A DNA stretch of 8,416 nt from Candidatus Bathyarchaeota archaeon (GTDB taxonomy: Archaea > Thermoproteota > Bathyarchaeia > Bathyarchaeales > WUQV01): contig WUQV01000296.1 in assembly GCA_009889585.1 (NCBI GenBank), forward strand, positions 1 through 8,416, in the 5' to 3' direction. Positions 1-5,861 of this stretch are shown here, piece by piece. Position 1 is the first letter of the stretch; each line of letters starts with the position of its first letter. The position numbers were made by a program, and so were the translations under genes. The notes beneath the pieces were generated by a model. It was not told the origin of the DNA. It did no database searches and saw only the letters and a program-made list of their open reading frames with translations.

Positions 1-140
1 ATCAAGGCCTCCGTAACCTGTCCTTCCAGACGTGGCTGAAGGAAACGGCTTCACTGAAGGAAGCCTGCGCTCTGGGTGATGGGGATCGAGCCTGGTCGTT
101 GAAGCAGGAAGCCCCTTCAGATAAGGAAGGGGTAGTTCAC
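1..140 (+). mobile_element. Right end of an IS200/IS605-type (TnpB) element, left part outside window
   Basis: The stretch ends in a 7-bp perfect hairpin (CCCCTTC at 112-118, 7-base loop, GAAGGGG at 126-132) followed by TAGTTCAC at 133-140. This arrangement, a GC-rich hairpin followed by a short TTCAC-like tail, is the typical right end of archaeal IS200/IS605 and solo-tnpB elements. A reading frame through it gives SLKQEAPSDKEG, which resembles the usual end of archaeal TnpB proteins. The element would enter the window from the left with tnpB on the plus strand. The border is inferred to lie at about 140, only a few bases past the stop codon of the convergent cupin gene. The left end and any transposase body are outside the window, so family and activity cannot be fixed. 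Confidence 0.6.
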
Positions 141-269
141 AGGTTTCACATGACCGTAGAGGAGGAAAGCCAGCCCTTAAAAGGCGTGGTTAACGCCGAA
201 GCAGATGCTTTAGCCACCTCACGTAGACTTTGTTCGTATTTTTCAATAATATCTTCGCGTACTGGATAA
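3..269 (+). CDS. tnpB: TnpB C-terminal tail (partial, 5' end outside window)
   Basis: This frame is open from the window edge to a TAA at 267-269. Its first 46 codons contain SLKQEAPSDKEG, like the C-terminal end of archaeal TnpB, the RNA-guided nuclease of IS200/IS605 elements. No RuvC or zinc-ribbon motif is in view because those would lie upstream. TnpB normally stops inside or just before the terminal hairpin; here the frame runs on through the element border and into the antisense of the cupin gene. The last 40 or so codons are therefore probably not native TnpB, and the usual stop may have been lost. The identification rests on a short motif and on position within the element end, so it is tentative. 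Confidence 0.35.
   Translation, partial: QGLRNLSFQTWLKETASLKEACALGDGDRAWSLKQEAPSDKEGVVHRFHMTVEEESQPLKGVVNAEADALATSRRLCSYFSIISSRTG
40..140 (+). ncRNA. Candidate omega RNA (TnpB guide scaffold) 3' part
   Basis: TnpB elements make an omega RNA from the 3' end of tnpB and the right end, with the guide taken from the flank just past the border. Two hairpins fit this: GGCTTC (47-52) pairing with GAAGCC (60-65) around a 7-base loop, and CCCCTTC (112-118) pairing with GAAGGGG (126-132). The guide would begin near position 141 and would match the 3' end of the cupin gene. The 5' limit of the RNA is not visible; the start given here is only the first structured base. Function depends on whether an intact tnpB exists to the left. 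Confidence 0.35.
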
Positions 270-619
270 AATATATCGAGCATTATGAATGGTTCATCGC
301 CTATAGTTACATCGCTATGAGGAACATTTGCCGGAATACAATAGAAATCGCCTTTCTTCACTATGCGTTCTTCATCTCCAATTTTCAATTTAGCCTCACC
401 ACTATAAACCATTCCGATCTGTTCATGAGGATGCGAATGTAAAGGCACACCATGTCCTGGCAAAGTTATATTCAGAACCATCATCATTTTCTCACCATGT
501 AGTCCAGTCAAAATAATCGTTTCTAAGCCCTTCATCTGCACGATTTTTGGAGCTTTAGCTAAATCAATGAAGTATTGGATTCCCTTTTCTTTCATTACTT
601 TAACCCCTTCTATATACAT
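146..619 (-). CDS. Small single-domain cupin protein
   Basis: A cytosolic single-cupin protein of about 157 residues. Counting from the ATG at 617-619, cupin motif 1 is seen at residues 57-74 (G-x3-HSHPHEQ-x6-G), giving metal ligands H61, H63 and E66 or Q67. Motif 2 follows at about 90-104 (GDFYCIPANVPH) with ligand H101. The family includes dioxygenases, isomerases and regulators, and nothing here fixes the substrate. A TTG at 626-628 would extend the frame, but the TATA-like box at 644-649 places the transcript start near 620, which fits a leaderless ATG at 619. A second ATG at 593-595, preceded by GAAGGGG, is also possible. The gene is AT-rich (33% GC by hand count over 241-300, against 57% over 901-960 in trmI), which suggests recent acquisition. 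Its stop abuts the insertion-sequence end. Confidence 0.85.
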   Translation of the reverse strand: MYIEGVKVMKEKGIQYFIDLAKAPKIVQMKGLETIILTGLHGEKMMMVLNITLPGHGVPLHSHPHEQIGMVYSGEAKLKIGDEERIVKKGDFYCIPANVPHSDVTIGDEPFIMLDIFYPVREDIIEKYEQSLREVAKASASALTTPFKGWLSSSTVM

Positions 620-643
620 GCATTCCAATTAATATATTTCTCC

Positions 644-649
644 TTTAAA
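644..649 (-). promoter_or_regulatory. TATA box for the cupin gene
   Basis: TTTAAA, within CTTTTTAAAG on the minus strand, is centred about 26 bases upstream of the ATG at 617-619. This is the standard archaeal TATA-to-start distance and predicts a leaderless or nearly leaderless message. An A/T run at 628-638 lies closer to the gene and is the weaker alternative. Confidence 0.5.
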
Positions 650-660
650 AAGCCATGTCG

Positions 661-1437
661 CTAAGCCTTAAGCGCCTTACGGGCGAACGTTAAGTAGCCC
701 GTGTGCGCTGTCATCAACGTCTCAGGCCGCGTCCGCCCGGGCTCAGTTATTATCCTACGTAGTAAGCACTCGATCGTCTCCACGCGAACGAAGCAGTTCT
801 CTCTTAACGCCTCAACCGTCTTAACGGCTTGATCCACCGTAGGGCTGAACGATACGAAGGCGCCGCTCGGCTTTAACGAAGCGTAAGCATGTGGAACGAC
901 GAGCCATGGGGTTGCCATGTCTAAGACGACAGCGTCGACTTCCCTTTCGTCTATGCCCTCGATGACGTCCTTGTTCTTAATCTCCACGTACTCCGCTAAG
1001 CCAGCCCTCCTTACGTTCTTTAACGCCACCTCGATGAAATCGGATCGAACTTCGTAGCTGTAGACCTTGCCGTTCGGCCTTACGTAATAAGCTAATGCGC
1101 ACGTTAAAGCGCCAGTCCCCGTTCCAGCTTCTACGACGGTATTACCGGGCCCGATCCCGCTGAGCGTAACGATTAAAGCCGCGTCCTTAGGGTAGGTTAT
1201 TTGCGTCTTCCTAACGGACTTAAGCACGTAATCACATAACGTAGGCTTTAACGCTATAAACTTGACGCCTGTATTACTTAAGATGCTAGAGCCGTACTCA
1301 TTGTCGATTAAATCGTCAATCCGTATGAAGCCTTTATGCGTGTGAAAATTTTTCCCCTTTTCCGCTTTTACCAAGTACGTTCGCTTGTCATCTAAGTAAA
1401 GTAGAACGTAATCCCCCTCCCTTATCCTGTTCGTCAA
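661..1437 (-). CDS. trmI: tRNA (adenine-N1)-methyltransferase TrmI, archaeal type
   Basis: An S-adenosylmethionine-dependent methyltransferase that makes m1A in the T-loop of tRNA (positions 57/58 in archaea), a modification linked to tRNA heat stability. The N-terminal 60 residues form the small beta domain seen in TrmI (REGDYVLLYLDDKRTYLV near the start). Residues 78-95 carry the RKTQITYPKDAALI segment, the SAM-binding motif I is VVEAGTGTGALT at 101-112, the acidic loop after it is YSYEVRSDF at 126-134, and motif IV is AVVLDMATPW at 169-178. The C-terminal signature R-P-x10-HTGYL-x3-RK is at 237-254. At 258 residues it has the usual archaeal length. The start is a TTG at 1435-1437; no in-frame ATG or GTG precedes it after the last stop, and the N-terminus aligns with the family as recalled. 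It is transcribed alone, ahead of the cupin gene, which has its own promoter. Confidence 0.95.
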   Translation of the reverse strand: MTNRIREGDYVLLYLDDKRTYLVKAEKGKNFHTHKGFIRIDDLIDNEYGSSILSNTGVKFIALKPTLCDYVLKSVRKTQITYPKDAALIVTLSGIGPGNTVVEAGTGTGALTCALAYYVRPNGKVYSYEVRSDFIEVALKNVRRAGLAEYVEIKNKDVIEGIDEREVDAVVLDMATPWLVVPHAYASLKPSGAFVSFSPTVDQAVKTVEALRENCFVRVETIECLLRRIITEPGRTRPETLMTAHTGYLTFARKALKA

Positions 1438-1467
1438 CTTAACGTCAAATAATCTTACGTCACGCAG

Positions 1468-1476
1468 TTAATTAAA
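1468..1476 (-). promoter_or_regulatory. TATA-like box for trmI
   Basis: TTTAATTAA on the minus strand lies about 35 bases before the TTG start of trmI, placing the transcript start near 1446 and leaving a leader of roughly 8 bases. No Shine-Dalgarno sequence is seen before the TTG, in keeping with a nearly leaderless message. Confidence 0.4.
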
Positions 1477-1501
1477 CCATTAACTTACACGAAGGCGAAG
1501 G

Positions 1502-1507
1502 TTATAT
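1502..1507 (+). promoter_or_regulatory. TATA box ahead of the GC-rich RNA candidate
   Basis: TTATAT on the plus strand is preceded by a purine-rich run (GAAGGCGAAGG) that could serve as a BRE. It predicts a start near 1530, a few bases before the first long stem of the structured island. No translatable start codon with a long frame follows at that distance. Confidence 0.4.
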
Positions 1508-1529
1508 GAGGCGATCACAATCGTGGGCT

Positions 1530-1690
1530 AATTGTATCGGGCGGTAAAAGGAGGCGCTCGAACCTTGTTCGGCCCTATCGAAGCAAATGCTTGAACCGCC
1601 CGTTCATCTGTTCAGCGTGCTGAAGCCAGCGCGTTGCCGCACGGCCCAGGGCGGGCTCCGTACGTGGTCGAGAGCTCCTTTGACCGAAAA
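1530..1690 (+). ncRNA. Candidate structured non-coding RNA of unknown family
   Basis: This part of the gene-free stretch is GC-rich (42 of 60 bases over 1621-1680) while the sequence after it is AT-rich (22 of 60 over 1861-1920). It is dense in stems. CGGGCGGT (1538-1545) pairs with ACCGCCCG (1595-1602) and encloses two hairpins: CGAAC/GTTCG (1559-1563, 1567-1571) and AAGC/GCTT (1581-1584, 1589-1592). A third hairpin TTCAG/CTGAA lies at 1611-1624. AAAGGAG (1547-1553) could alternatively pair with CTCCTTT (1675-1681). A TATA box sits about 26 bases upstream. I looked for signatures of RNase P RNA, SRP RNA, 5S rRNA, tRNA and C/D or H/ACA guides and found none. A 57-codon open frame (1587-1760) overlaps it but resembles nothing I know. 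Strand is assumed from the promoter. Confidence 0.3.
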
Positions 1691-1722
1691 CGTTTATGTA
1701 GATGTATTGAGTCAGCCTTACG

Positions 1723-1890
1723 GTGAGGACGTCGCCACCTGTTATAGTTCAAGACGATAAACTCGTGATAGATCTGATGAGTATGTAAATCGGCGTTACC
1801 CTATCATGTAGAGTACAAAGGCACGCTCACCTCCTAATTAAGGTGAAAGAGGGGGTAATTGACGTTTATGAGGTTGTAAAGAAGTGCTAA
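1723..1890 (+). pseudogene. Decayed reading frame with an internal stop, unknown family
   Basis: From a GTG at 1723-1725 the frame reads MRTSPPVIVQDDKLVIDLMSM, meets a TAA at 1786-1788, and then stays open to a TAA at 1888-1890, ending LLIKVKEGVIDVYEVVKKC. Both halves have protein-like composition, whereas the middle does not. Another frame over the middle reads VEYKGTLTS, so a pair of frameshifts rather than one nonsense change is also possible. A similar phrase, LEYKGVVR, recurs in a different frame at about 1927-1950. No family is recognised. It lies immediately upstream of a second broken frame on the same strand, so the two may be parts of one former gene or operon. Confidence 0.35.
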
Positions 1891-1964
1891 CGTGCTCTTG
1901 AGTAATTGCTCGATAAAAGTTAGGTTAGAGTACAAGGGAGTCGTTCGTTGAATATAGGATTGAA

Positions 1965-2137
1965 ATGAATGAGTTCGAAGTTACTAAACCCAAGTTGAGG
2001 AGAAAACGGGTACGTCTCGTAGGTGAAAGAATCGTAGTTATACATCTTCAAAAGGACGGCAAAATTTACTATTACGAGATGAAAACTGTCTCAATTGGTT
2101 AGCTGAAATGGTAGAAGAAGGCGAAGTTAATTTTTAG
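1965..2137 (+). pseudogene. Frameshifted small gene, unknown function
   Basis: An ATG at 1965-1967 opens a frame of 45 codons (beginning MNEFEVTKPKLRRKRVRLVG) that stops at 2100-2102. The first 39 residues look like a small beta-rich, basic protein. From about 2070 a second frame takes over and reads ENCLNWLAEMVEEGEVNF to a TAG at 2135-2137. Adding one G to the GAGAT at about 2076 joins them as YYYEDENCLNWLAEMVEEG, which reads as one continuous protein of about 57 residues. This is therefore most likely a gene broken by a one-base deletion, or a sequencing error. No known family is recognised. Confidence 0.5.
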
Positions 2138-2154
2138 GCAGCGTAAAACCTATA

Positions 2155-2781
2155 TTATCTGTTTAATTCGCGCGATCTAAGGCCTCCGTGCTTAGGTAAG
2201 TATAAGAAGCCCTCGTCCGGGCTCCCTAAAGCCTCGACTTCACCGATTAAGTAAAGGTAAGCCACGAGAGCGCACGTTAAGGCGTCGAGCTCGTGCTCTG
2301 ATGCATAAGCCTTGATAGCCTTAACCCCTAGAGACTCCAAGCCTCGCCTCAACCCTAAGAGATCCTTCCTCCTCGGGATGCTCATGACGTCCTGGGCTCC
2401 TCCGGGGAAGGTTTCAACGACGACGAAGCCGAGAGCCTTTAACGCAGCTGAAAGAGCCATGCCCCTCTTCGTCAAAGCCCTCATAGGCCCTAACGTCACC
2501 GGGAAGAACTTAATGCCCCTTCGAAGGAGCTCCTTATCGCAATCCCTCAAGTGCGCAGCGCTCCTCTCTTCTAGGCTACCCCTCCCTCTGGGTAAGAACA
2601 AAGGCGCGTCGATCGCTATCGCCTTAGGGAGGCGAGCCTTCGCCAAGTTTATAATCTCATCGTCTGTGTAGACGAGACCTACTTCTGCTTCAAGGCTTAG
2701 GTTTAAGAAAGCGTAACCCGTCGACCTCTTAGGCGAGCCGGCTAAGTCTAAGCCCATCACGAGGAGTGGTTCGTAGTCCAT
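2155..2781 (-). CDS. DUF429 family protein, predicted RNase H-fold nuclease
   Basis: A DUF429/COG2410-type protein, a family predicted to adopt the RNase H fold and act on nucleic acid; the substrate is unknown. Counting from the ATG at 2779-2781, the acidic motifs are GLDLAGS (D12), IDAPLFLPRG (D58), ETFPGGAQD (E123) and HELDALTCALVAYL (D166), which would form the metal site. The conserved core segment GIKFFPVTLGPMRALTKRG lies between the second and third. Length is about 208 residues, normal for the family. A TTG at 2833-2835 would add 18 residues and leave only 13 bases after the preceding gene; an ATG at 2755-2757, two codons before the GxDLAG strand, would shorten it. None has a clear ribosome binding site, so the start is uncertain. 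It is the last gene of the kinase/RNase J-like operon. Confidence 0.8.
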   Translation of the reverse strand: MDYEPLLVMGLDLAGSPKRSTGYAFLNLSLEAEVGLVYTDDEIINLAKARLPKAIAIDAPLFLPRGRGSLEERSAAHLRDCDKELLRRGIKFFPVTLGPMRALTKRGMALSAALKALGFVVVETFPGGAQDVMSIPRRKDLLGLRRGLESLGVKAIKAYASEHELDALTCALVAYLYLIGEVEALGSPDEGFLYLPKHGGLRSRELNR

Positions 2782-2848
2782 CGATTCATCGAGCAGGAGC
2801 AGCACCTTCTTAATCGATTCACCAAGGGGCTTCAAACGGTCGAGAGGC

Positions 2849-4183
2849 TTAAAGCACGTACTTCCTTTCCCTCTCGACCATCACGACCTCACTTTTATCG
2901 CTCTTAACGAACTTGCTTAACAACTCTTGACGATCCGTATGCACTGGGAATACCTTTTTCGCACGAACCTCATCTATTACTCGCTTAAGTTGAAGTGGCA
3001 TGATATGACCTGATACATGAATATGATATTGTGGAAGCCCATGATGTTCAAGCCAATTAGTTAACCTTTCATAATCCATCTCCATTTCTTCATTAAAAGG
3101 TTCTGAAGCAGAGAGAATATAACAACTACCAGCAATAGGTCGAATGTAAATTAATTCCTCTAAACTATGAAGCGGCAAGGTTAATACTAAATCATTTTGC
3201 TTCTTACTAACATCATAAGCATCTACAACCTTATCATTATATTCATCTAAGAGTTCTTTCTCCCATTTATAATACTTTTCCTTCTCCCTTTGGAATAATA
3301 AAATATTTTCATCATTCAAGCTAGGAATATCTAAGCGCTCATCCTTTTTTAACTCTTTCAATAGATAAGCTTGCTTTAAAGTAATCACTAATCTTCTTCC
3401 TACTTCTTTCACCGCCTCGTAAAAAGACCTTAAACGATCTATATCGGTATAAGAGAAATCAGCTAACACGAGGCCAGCCGATTGCCTTACGACTTCTATC
3501 AACTCCCTCCTTACCTCTGGCTCCGAGGATACGTGAGCGCCCGTTAGATTCGTCCCCTCCGGGATCATGGCGATCGGCTCGGCTTCCTTCGCCCTTTTAA
3601 CGAAATCCTCCGTCATATCAGGCCTCGTCCCATGAACGCGAAAGTCGCCTGTGTACACGATCGCTCCTGATGAAGTGTGAACGATGAACCCGTAAGAACC
3701 TGGGACTGAGTGATCTACGTGAATCGGCTCCACCTTCACGTGGCCTATCTTAACGATTTCGCCTGTTCGAAAGGTCTTAAGCTGAACGTGTCGTATGTCG
3801 AACTCTAAGCCAGCCGGCCTCACTTGGCTTAACGCCTTTAGCACTATTTTCGTAGTCTCTCCGCAGTAAATCGGTATGTAGGGCTTTAAGAAAGAGATGT
3901 AAGCCGCGTGATCCATGTGGGAGTGCGATAGGAAGACGGCGTCGACATCCCCCTCGGATTCATCGAACTTATAAACGCCAGGGAGCCTCGGCAACATCCC
4001 AAGCTCTAAAAGGCTGAGCTCGCTCCTAGGCGATAGGAAGGGGCCGGAGTAATACCGGCTTCTAGCGGAGAACGAGACGCCGAAGTCCAGGAGGATTTTG
4101 ACGTCTCGATCCTCTAAGAGGACCTTATTACCGCCTACCTCGTTTACGCCTCCGTAAAACGTTAACGTCACTTCTCCCTTCAA
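2849..4183 (-). CDS. RNase J-like metallo-beta-lactamase/beta-CASP ribonuclease
   Basis: A zinc-dependent MBL/beta-CASP nuclease of 444 residues, most likely acting on RNA in the cytosol like archaeal RNase J (5'-3' exonuclease and endonuclease). The MBL half opens with FYGGVNEVGGNKVLL at 9-23. It then shows the metal motif SHSHMDH at 86-92, H158 within HVDHSVPGSYG, and D180 within YTGDFRVHG. The beta-CASP motifs follow: A as PEGTN (E209), B as HVSGH at 389-393 and C as FPVHT (H415). All expected metal and catalytic residues are present. Translation starts with TTG at 4181-4183, separated by one base from the stop of the kinase gene, which implies coupling. Codons for residues of about 240-395 are strikingly AT-rich compared with both flanks, suggesting a mosaic gene. 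I cannot say whether it is RNase J proper or a paralogue. Confidence 0.88.
   Translation of the reverse strand: MKGEVTLTFYGGVNEVGGNKVLLEDRDVKILLDFGVSFSARSRYYSGPFLSPRSELSLLELGMLPRLPGVYKFDESEGDVDAVFLSHSHMDHAAYISFLKPYIPIYCGETTKIVLKALSQVRPAGLEFDIRHVQLKTFRTGEIVKIGHVKVEPIHVDHSVPGSYGFIVHTSSGAIVYTGDFRVHGTRPDMTEDFVKRAKEAEPIAMIPEGTNLTGAHVSSEPEVRRELIEVVRQSAGLVLADFSYTDIDRLRSFYEAVKEVGRRLVITLKQAYLLKELKKDERLDIPSLNDENILLFQREKEKYYKWEKELLDEYNDKVVDAYDVSKKQNDLVLTLPLHSLEELIYIRPIAGSCYILSASEPFNEEMEMDYERLTNWLEHHGLPQYHIHVSGHIMPLQLKRVIDEVRAKKVFPVHTDRQELLSKFVKSDKSEVVMVERERKYVL
3001..3465 (-). other. AT-rich block inside the RNase J-like gene
   Basis: Hand counts give 32%, 30% and 28% GC for 3061-3120, 3241-3300 and 3301-3360, against 58% and 55% for 3541-3600 and 3601-3660 in the same gene. 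The block covers the second part of the beta-CASP domain, including the lysine- and glutamate-rich segment around residues 276-330. The reading frame is intact across both edges. The right edge at about 3465 is sharp; the left edge near 3000-2940 is gradual. Confidence 0.6.
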
Positions 4184-4184
4184 C

Positions 4185-5837
4185 TTAATAAATCGCCTCA
4201 GCGCCTTTCGCTTTCTTACATACCTTCGACATCGCCAAAATTATATGAGGTAACGTGAAAAGGCTAAACACCTTCGCATAACGAGCCGTCCCGGCCTTCT
4301 TAACGGCCTTTTCGTCGCCGCCAGCTGATAAATAGCCCTCGATGAAGGAGGAAGCTATTCTCTCGGCGTCAGCTGGGGATATCGGTGAGACGTAATGCCC
4401 TGAGTAGTAGAGGAACTCAGCGATATCCCACGCCTTATCTCCATCAACGGTCGCTTGTTCGAGGTCGATGAAGTAAGGCCTTATTCCCTCAGCTATCAAT
4501 ACGTTGCCAGGCTTACAATCGCCTATCGTAACGCCTAACGCGTGAACCTTCGCTAGCTCCTCCCCTACCCCCTTAAGCGCTCCCTCGACGAGCTGAGGCG
4601 CCTTACTTAAGGCTTCAACTGCCGACGTCCCTTTGACGTACTCCTCGAAGAGAAGGCGCTCCTCATAGCTTACGTAGAGAACCTCCGGCACGTTTATGCC
4701 CTTGCCCCTTAAGAACTTGTTGAAGACGTATTCTCTTTCCAACCGGGACTCCCCGAGGACGGCGAATGGGTAAGTTCCTAACGTCCATAACGCCAATGGG
4801 AGCCACTTTAAGCCGAGCCAATCCTTAAAGTTCTTAACGAGGACCTTCCTCTCCTCGTAACCCCTTTGAATCGTTAACAATCGAACGGGGCTCAATATGC
4901 TGCCGAACCCTATGGGCTCGACCTTCACGAGCTCCCAACCTGGGGCGAACTTCTTCACGAAGCCCTCGATCGGCGTCTGATCGTACAAAGAGGTTAAGCC
5001 TAAGGGGGTCGATAGGAATAAGTGCTTCCTCGGGTCCTCCCAAACGAAGGGCACTTCTTCGATTAAAAGGCTGGCCACTTTAGGCAAGAACCCGAGCGCT
5101 TGAGAGAGGAAGGCCCTACGAAGCTTTCTAAGGAAGGTCGAGGCACGAGCCTTACGCCTTTTAACCGTTTGGATAAAGCCGCGGTCCATCTTAAAGTAAC
5201 CGTCATGGCCCTTCACGAGCCCCTCTAAGGCCAGCTCCTTAAGCGCGTCTTCATACCCCCTTAGGACGGCCTCAACCCTCGTGCCTCGACCTGTGCCGCT
5301 GAAGAAGGCGTGGGTGAATAACGAGAGTTGAGCCTTCCTTAAGGCGACTTCATGGATGAAGTACTCAGGCCTGATGTAAAGCTCCTCTGATAGATCTGGG
5401 AACTCCAATACGACGTTCTCAAGGAGCTCCTTGACGACGCGCCTCTTCGCCTCAACCTCCATCCGCCGTAAGTAATCCTCACCTACGAGGGGCTCGTACG
5501 GGCCCATTAGGACCTCCGAAGCTAGATCGCCTAACGAGCCGCGTCCGACGTCCCCCTCGAAGGCCTCTTGATCCACGGTTAAGATGGAGAGATGAACTTC
5601 GTTCAACGACGTCGTGCTCACGGTTACGTTCGGCTTAAAGCCCTTAGCTACGATCAAGACGTTAAAAGCGCTTTTCTCGATGAGCTCGCTTACGCGTGGG
5701 CCGTAAAGACAAAGCGCGATTAACCCGTGCGACCCGACGATCTTCTTGCACTCCTCTAAGATAGTATCTCTTAACAACTCGTTCGAAGCTCTCAATGGCT
5801 TAAGCGGGTTTACAGCATCGTCCACGTCTGTCGTCAA
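4185..5837 (-). CDS. Nucleotidyltransferase-like / Bud32-RIO-like protein kinase fusion
   Basis: A 550-residue cytosolic protein with no membrane segment. Residues of about 20-110 resemble a minimal nucleotidyltransferase fold (ALCLYGPRVSELIEKSAFNVLIV), but the GS-x-D-x-D signature is replaced, so this part is probably inactive. Residues 150-225 look like a helical, winged-helix-type linker. The C-terminal half (about 305-550) is a kinase of the Bud32/RIO class: ATP-binding lysine in VLVKNFKDW (K335), conserved glutamate in RLEREYVFNKFL, hinge LLFEEYVKG, catalytic loop HALGVTIGDCKPGNVL with D440 and N445, and metal-binding D458 in YFIDLEQ. Catalytic residues look complete. The substrate is unknown. 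The TTG start at 5835-5837 is supported by a GGAGG at 5844-5848, six bases away. It is the first gene of the operon, one base ahead of the RNase J-like gene, hinting at phosphorylation-linked control of RNA processing. Confidence 0.85.
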   Translation of the reverse strand: MTTDVDDAVNPLKPLRASNELLRDTILEECKKIVGSHGLIALCLYGPRVSELIEKSAFNVLIVAKGFKPNVTVSTTSLNEVHLSILTVDQEAFEGDVGRGSLGDLASEVLMGPYEPLVGEDYLRRMEVEAKRRVVKELLENVVLEFPDLSEELYIRPEYFIHEVALRKAQLSLFTHAFFSGTGRGTRVEAVLRGYEDALKELALEGLVKGHDGYFKMDRGFIQTVKRRKARASTFLRKLRRAFLSQALGFLPKVASLLIEEVPFVWEDPRKHLFLSTPLGLTSLYDQTPIEGFVKKFAPGWELVKVEPIGFGSILSPVRLLTIQRGYEERKVLVKNFKDWLGLKWLPLALWTLGTYPFAVLGESRLEREYVFNKFLRGKGINVPEVLYVSYEERLLFEEYVKGTSAVEALSKAPQLVEGALKGVGEELAKVHALGVTIGDCKPGNVLIAEGIRPYFIDLEQATVDGDKAWDIAEFLYYSGHYVSPISPADAERIASSFIEGYLSAGGDEKAVKKAGTARYAKVFSLFTLPHIILAMSKVCKKAKGAEAIY

Positions 5838-5841
5838 ATGG

Positions 5842-5861
5842 CCCCTCCTTTATGGGAGGAG
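5842..5861 (-). promoter_or_regulatory. Ribosome binding site folded in a hairpin before the kinase gene
   Basis: On the message, CTCCTCC (5861-5855), a six-base loop CATAAA and GGAGGGG (5848-5842) form a 7-bp stem with one G-U pair. The 3' arm contains the whole GGAGG ribosome binding site, six bases from the TTG start. The site decides the start and could be masked by the fold. Confidence 0.5.

Noticed and set aside
230..442. Plus-strand open frame of 70 codons
   Set aside because: It lies wholly antisense to the well-supported cupin gene and shows no recognisable domain.
1530..1690. RNase P RNA, SRP RNA, 5S rRNA or tRNA
   Set aside because: No GAGGAAAGUC-type core, no SRP helix-8 signature, no 5S-like layout and no T-loop with matching stems were found.
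1587..1760. 57-codon plus-strand frame over the GC-rich island
   Set aside because: Its product resembles nothing I know, and long frames arise readily in GC-rich sequence; the stems and promoter explain the region better.
2312..2671. Plus-strand open frame of 119 codons
   Set aside because: It is antisense to the DUF429 core, whose motifs are clear; its composition reflects the opposite strand.
4834..5043. Minus-strand open frame of 69 codons
   Set aside because: It is an alternative frame inside the kinase fusion gene, rich in arginine and without family features.
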